Position numbers and translations under genes: made by a program | Notes under the pieces: generated by a model | What the model was told of the DNA's origin: nothing | Database searches by the model: none | What the model saw: only the letters and a program-made list of their open reading frames with translations | Part shown: piece after piece, positions 60,584 through 64,000 of the stretch | How the letters are laid out: every line of letters starts with the position of its first letter | Position numbering within the stretch: position 1 is the first letter of the stretch | NCBI RefSeq assembly: GCF_026262505.1 | Contig: NC_067206.1 | Coordinates: forward strand, 32,255,896-32,319,895 | Source of the DNA: Trichomonas vaginalis G3 | Taxonomy: Eukaryota > Parabasalia > Trichomonadida > Trichomonadidae | Reading direction: 5' to 3' | Length of the DNA: 64,000 nucleotides

Positions 60584-60789
60584 AAGAACTATTGAAACTT
60601 TTGACAGAGGCAGACGATATAAACATCAAAGAAATAGAACCCGACATTGCTTGCTGTGGTGTTTCATATAATGTCATTGACAAGATATACGTTATGAAAG
60701 GAGGTGAAACGTTGAACTTAAAATATAGTTTCCCAGACGTCATAAAAATATTTGACGACCACAACATTTCATTAAAATTTACTTGCTAA
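60580..60789 (+). CDS. Conserved small protein with CCG motif, Maverick C (69 aa)
   Basis: Motif EPDIACCGVSYNVIDKIYVM with the Cys-Cys-Gly core shared with 2941-3297 and 14256-14459. The frame has no ATG at its beginning and the interval starts with TTG directly overlapping the previous stop, as also in Maverick B. This makes a coupled or non-AUG start, or translation as an extension of the upstream protein by recoding, worth considering. Function is unknown. Confidence 0.55.
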   Translation: MKELLKLLTEADDINIKEIEPDIACCGVSYNVIDKIYVMKGGETLNLKYSFPDVIKIFDDHNISLKFTC

Positions 60790-60795
60790 GTAAAA

Positions 60796-61618
60796 ATGGC
60801 AGAAGACATAGTGGTTTATACTATTACGACTAAAAACCCTGAGTCATATAATTCTATAACAACAAACTTACAAAGTCCTCAAGGACGATATTGTAAACTG
60901 ACCTTAAACACGATGACGACTAAAGCCTGTTTTGCTCTTTTGACACCAGAAGACTTTGTTGTTGTGAATGGTAAAAAATACTCTTTGAAGATACTTACTC
61001 AGATATACCACCAACAGGTTTTGTTGACTTATTTAATACTTTAAGGACGGATGTAACATGTGCTGCAACTAGAGCAGGTTTCATTATGTTTGGATGTCCG
61101 ACTGAGTTTAGTATAAACGATATGAGCTATAATACAAAACTTATATCTGGTTTTTACTACCAACAGTTTCCTATAACAGGAAAGGTGTCATACAAGGAAT
61201 GTCTGTTCCATTGACTTTAAGTACACCTATTTTATATATTGTTTCAAACTTAGGTTCAAAGTGCTATTCGAATGTCGACAGAAACTACTATGACCAAAAG
61301 ATACTCATGCGTATAAACAACACTTTCTCTGCTGGTTTGCCTATTGTTCATTCGAATGCAGAGTTTTCAGCTTTAGTAAACTCAAACACTTTAGCAAACA
61401 TAAACTTAACCTTAGTTGACGCAAACTTTGTTCCTGTAAAACTTTTATGTCCTATGTATTTGTCAATGACGGCAGAAAGTTTCGAATTGGAAGATGCAAC
61501 TGGTGAAAGTATTGTACTACAAGAACAACTTCAACAACAAATAGCTCAAGAACAACAAATGCAACAAATGGAACAAATGCAACAACAAAGTCAAGAACAA
61601 CAAATAGCTCAAGAATAA
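60796..61618 (+). pseudogene. Penton-like minor capsid candidate, Maverick C, broken
   Basis: The start at 60796 (MAEDIVVYTITTKNPESYNS) follows the previous stop by six bases. The predicted protein is beta-rich (RYCKLTLNTMTTKACFALLT; ILMRINNTFSAGLPIVHSN; NINLTLVDANFVPVKLLCPM) and resembles the Maverick B protein at 14724-15488 near its end. A Gln-rich tail (QEQLQQQIAQEQQ) ends the locus. It looks broken in about two places. Single jelly-roll penton is the favoured but unproven call. Confidence 0.48.
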
Positions 61619-61648
61619 AAAAAATATTTTTTTTTATTTTTATAAAAA

Positions 61649-62883
61649 ATGTACAGAATAGACGTTTCAGATTTTTATGACTTCCAAGCCTTCAGAAATA
61701 TGTGTCCATTTAGAGACTATAACAAAGCAGTCGAGAATTTGAAACGTTTAGTCATTTATGTCGACTCTGCCCAGAATGTTATGTCATGAAAGAATGGGAT
61801 GTAGTCTTTAAACAAACCTAAAGCGACAATAGTTTCAGAACAAGAATGTAAACAGAAACTTAAGAAAATAAAAGTCGTACAAGTTGGCATGAAGATGTTA
61901 GATGCTTGGGATATCTTATTGTCAAAACTTGAAGATTTTTCAGTTCGTGGTATAAAGTTCTATGCACCATCTCCAAACTTCTATTCTATCTTCACTGGAT
62001 ATAAATACGAACAAGTAGAATGGAAAGAAAATGTTATAGAAGCTTGGTTAGACCATGTCAAAGAAATTATATGCAATGAAAGAAACGAAGAGTCTATGAG
62101 TATATCTTATGTTGGTTTGCAAACATCTTACAACATCCAAGTGCTAAAAATGAAACTGCTCTCATTGTAATTGGAAAACAAGGAACAGGTAAGAACACTT
62201 TCTTTACAGATATCTTATGCAAACTGTTAGAAGGTATTCGAACCCGAATATGACAAACTTAGAAAACATCTGCGGTAAATTTAACTCTTCAATAGAGAAT
62301 ATGAAACTTATAGTATGTAACGAACTTCAAAGTATAGATACAACAAAAGTTTTGAACTCGGATGCTTTGAAGAGTCTTATAACAGACAAAGTTGGAGTTG
62401 TGAAAGAAAGTAAGAGACCAAAGAGTTTGTGAAAATGTTGCAAACTTCGTCATGGTTTCAAACAACGCCGTTCCGATGAAGTTAGAAAGTTCTGACAGAA
62501 GATATGTAGTTGTCAGAACGTCAGATTCTCATATGCAAGATACAGAATATTTTGACGACTTAGCAGAAACTTTGACATCTGACTTTTACAACCACTTGTT
62601 CTCATATTTCATGACATTAGATATTTCTAAGTTCAATCCAAGACAAATTCCACATACCGAAGAGAGACAAACATTGTTAGAAGCAAACAAGAGTGTATAT
62701 GAACTGTTTATAGATGAGACTAACTTTGAGTGTTTAGATGAAAGGTCATTGTACGATTCGTATAAACAGTATTGTCAAGAGTATGGTTATATGACAGCGT
62801 CTAAACGAACATTCTTGGCAAATGTCAAAAATCTTTTAGATGTTCAGAATGGTGTATATACAAAGAAAAATTTTTCTGAGTAA
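61649..62883 (+). pseudogene. Primase-helicase (D5/SF3 type), shortened, Maverick C, broken
   Basis: The segment MLDAWDILLSKLEDFSVRGI, then FYSIFTGYKYEQVEW, matches ITAWDVLLNQLSSLTVKGV and FSTFQGYKYNILE in the whole primase-helicase at 6674-8986. Walker A (GKQGTGKNTF) lies near 62175-62205, Walker B-like MKLIVCNEL near 62300, and the end of the SF3 domain (SDRRYVVVRT) near 62490-62520. The N-terminal primase domain of the Maverick A gene is not present here. The locus looks broken in about four places. Confidence 0.8.
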
Positions 62884-62920
62884 ATTTTAAAAAAAATATT
62901 TTTTTTATCCGATAGAAAAG

Positions 62921-63340
62921 ATGACGAAATTCATCTCAGTCAACAAGTATATGTCAGGACTTAAAGAAGAACTAGACCCATTCACATATTTGAATGTTTA
63001 CTTCTACCATTTTGAAAAGTCTACATTTGACAAAGTTTGGAACATCGAACCAGTTAAGTTTGCTATTGTGACTAAAAATGGTGCGAAATTTGAAGACTTA
63101 GACATAGAAGGTTTGTTAACAGTCAAAGAAAGTTTTGACAGAAGGTTCTCAAACCTTAAAGAAGGCAAAGCATACAAACTTGTTATACCTTATGAACCAA
63201 AGAAAGCAGACGACTATGAATATTATGAGTCTAAGATAGTTGAAGTTCAAGGTAAATTGGGTAAAAAGATTTTAGAGTCTAAGCCAGTGTTTGCTCCTAA
63301 AGAGGAAGAGAACATTGACATTGACCCAGAAATGTTCTAA
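62921..63340 (+). CDS. Conserved Maverick ORF X, Maverick C (139 aa)
   Basis: The frame is whole (MTKFISVNKYMSGLKEELDP). It shares with 40227-40697 the start pattern, the NVYFYHFEKS segment, IEPVKFAIVTKNGAKFEDLD, and a Lys/Arg-rich helix, and has the acidic tail EEENIDIDPEMF like the others. It follows the primase-helicase by 38 bases on the same strand; in A and B the same gene lies beside PolB. A replication-linked role is an inference from this context. Confidence 0.65.
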   Translation: MTKFISVNKYMSGLKEELDPFTYLNVYFYHFEKSTFDKVWNIEPVKFAIVTKNGAKFEDLDIEGLLTVKESFDRRFSNLKEGKAYKLVIPYEPKKADDYEYYESKIVEVQGKLGKKILESKPVFAPKEEENIDIDPEMF

Positions 63341-63357
63341 AAATAAAATTTTATTTT

Positions 63358-63802
63358 TACATGTCAAATTTCTTTTTCTCTGGCTCTGGTTCTTTCTTCT
63401 CTTCTTCTACTTTCTTTTCTTTCTTTTCTCTCTTCTTCTTTTCTGGTGGAGTTATGTCAAACTTCTCAGAACCATATTTTTGTAAAAGTCTTTGTCCTTT
63501 AATAGCTCTTCTATTCTGTTTTCTATTTCATTTTCAAGAACAGCGCATGTGTCTTCTTTGCATTCTAAGAAGTTTTGTTGGACTTCATCTCTCCAAGAGG
63601 CGTCATCTCTGTCAACAAGTCTGTCATTGACAAATTTTAAGACTTCTCTGCTTAAGGTTTTATGGTTCTTGTCATATTCCCAGAAACAGAACTTTAGAAC
63701 AAATTCACCTTTCTTGTTTACACTATGTAAGATTTTATGGTCGACAGATGTTTTGCTGTCGAAAAGCTTGTCTCGAATATAGATAGCGAAATCGCTAGAC
63801 AT
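63358..63802 (-). pseudogene. Minus-strand gene beside ATPase, Maverick C, broken
   Basis: From the ATG at 63802 the product reads MSSDFAIYIRDKLFDSKTSV, with strands (GEFVLKFCFWEYDKN) and charged helices, and ends in a Lys/Glu/Pro-rich tail. It looks broken about once. It lies head to head with the packaging ATPase (36 bases apart), as does an unrelated-looking minus-strand gene in Maverick B. No family is recognised. Confidence 0.5.
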
Positions 63803-63838
63803 TTCCTAAAAGATAAAAATTTTAATTTTTCTAAAAAT

Positions 63839-64000
63839 ATGTTAGAAAAAAAGTTTGCTGACATTGACAAGAAATTTGAGAATGTTTTAAATAAGAACAA
63901 GAGGAAGTTGGAAAATGCTCAGATAAAACCCATACATGACAAGTTCTTATTTGCTCAGAATGGTATAACAGGTCTAATTGCACCGCCTGGGTCGGGTAAG
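63839..64000 (+). CDS. DNA-packaging ATPase, N-terminal part, Maverick C (cut by window edge)
   Basis: The ATG at 63839 opens MLEKKFADIDKKFENVLNKN, followed by a basic helix and a strand LFAQNGITGLIAP leading into PPGSGK, the start of a Walker A motif, at the window end. The same helical start and P-loop arrangement is seen in the ATPases of Mavericks A and B. Only 54 codons are visible. Confidence 0.72.
   Translation, partial: MLEKKFADIDKKFENVLNKNKRKLENAQIKPIHDKFLFAQNGITGLIAPPGSGK

Larger units (their letters stand above)
54632..64000. mobile_element. Maverick/Polinton C, left part (continues past window)
   Basis: The element begins near the A run at 54611-54631 and runs off the right edge. 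The exact tip is uncertain (an AGTATAAC at 54681 is one candidate). Parts in order are a shared repeat, a coiled-coil structural locus, major capsid gene, small conserved genes, penton-like candidate, primase-helicase, ORF X, a minus-strand gene and the packaging ATPase. The capsid gene and several small genes are whole, others broken, about ten breaks in the visible part. Gene order differs from both A and B. Confidence 0.85.

Noticed and set aside
1-64000. CRISPR arrays, prophage or bacterial operons suggested by phage-like tail-collar and KilA-N domains
   Set aside because: No array of short spaced repeats exists, start contexts and the Rab, mariner and Polinton genes are eukaryotic, and the phage-like domains sit within Mavericks.

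Overview
The window looks like the genome of Trichomonas vaginalis (or a close trichomonad). The reasons are an AT-rich eukaryotic sequence, a prenylated Rab GTPase, a lysine-rich coiled-coil protein with an initiator-type promoter (TCA+1YWW) a few bases before its ATG, a mariner element of Tvmar1 type, and large Maverick/Polinton elements carrying the usual set of PolB, retroviral-type integrase, packaging ATPase and major capsid protein. Species is inferred from these features, not from a search. Layout: Maverick A occupies 1-10360 and resumes at 34274-41081; its left end is outside the window. Maverick B (10361-34273, about 23.9 kb) lies inside the integrase gene of A. It has 614-616 bp terminal inverted repeats and a 5 bp target duplication (ATGAT at 10356-10360 and 34274-34278). 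B itself later received a mariner (28511-29814) and a 1.2 kb terminal-inverted-repeat (TIR) insertion in its fibre gene (18302-19509). Host sequence runs from about 41082 to 54631. It holds a Rab gene split by a 1.2 kb TIR element, a membrane-anchored coiled-coil gene, a 4 kb coiled-coil gene, a beta-helix-like surface protein gene, a third 1.1 kb TIR element and about 2.9 kb without a convincing gene. Maverick C starts at about 54632 and runs off the right edge. Relations: the three Mavericks share a capsid module (double-jelly-roll MCP, penton-like candidate, packaging ATPase, small structural ORFs), a replication module (PolB in A and B, primase-helicase in A and C), a conserved ORF of unknown function beside the replication genes, and in A and B a fibre protein ending in a phage tail-collar domain. 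All are decayed to different degrees and are treated here as fossils. The order of events is A first, then B into A, then mariner and the TIR element into B. The most unusual material is not coding. Three TIR elements of 1.1-1.2 kb (18302-19509, 41820-43020, 53318-54438) share an AAAAGTGACA core in their terminal repeats. Two of them carry designed-looking multi-arm palindromes: a 250 bp unit folding as a four-way cloverleaf, repeated almost four times without visible differences (41970-42924), and a gap-free three-way junction of 62 bp (54291-54352). The cloverleaf-bearing element sits inside the N-terminal codons of the Rab gene, and the empty site can be read directly from its flanks.
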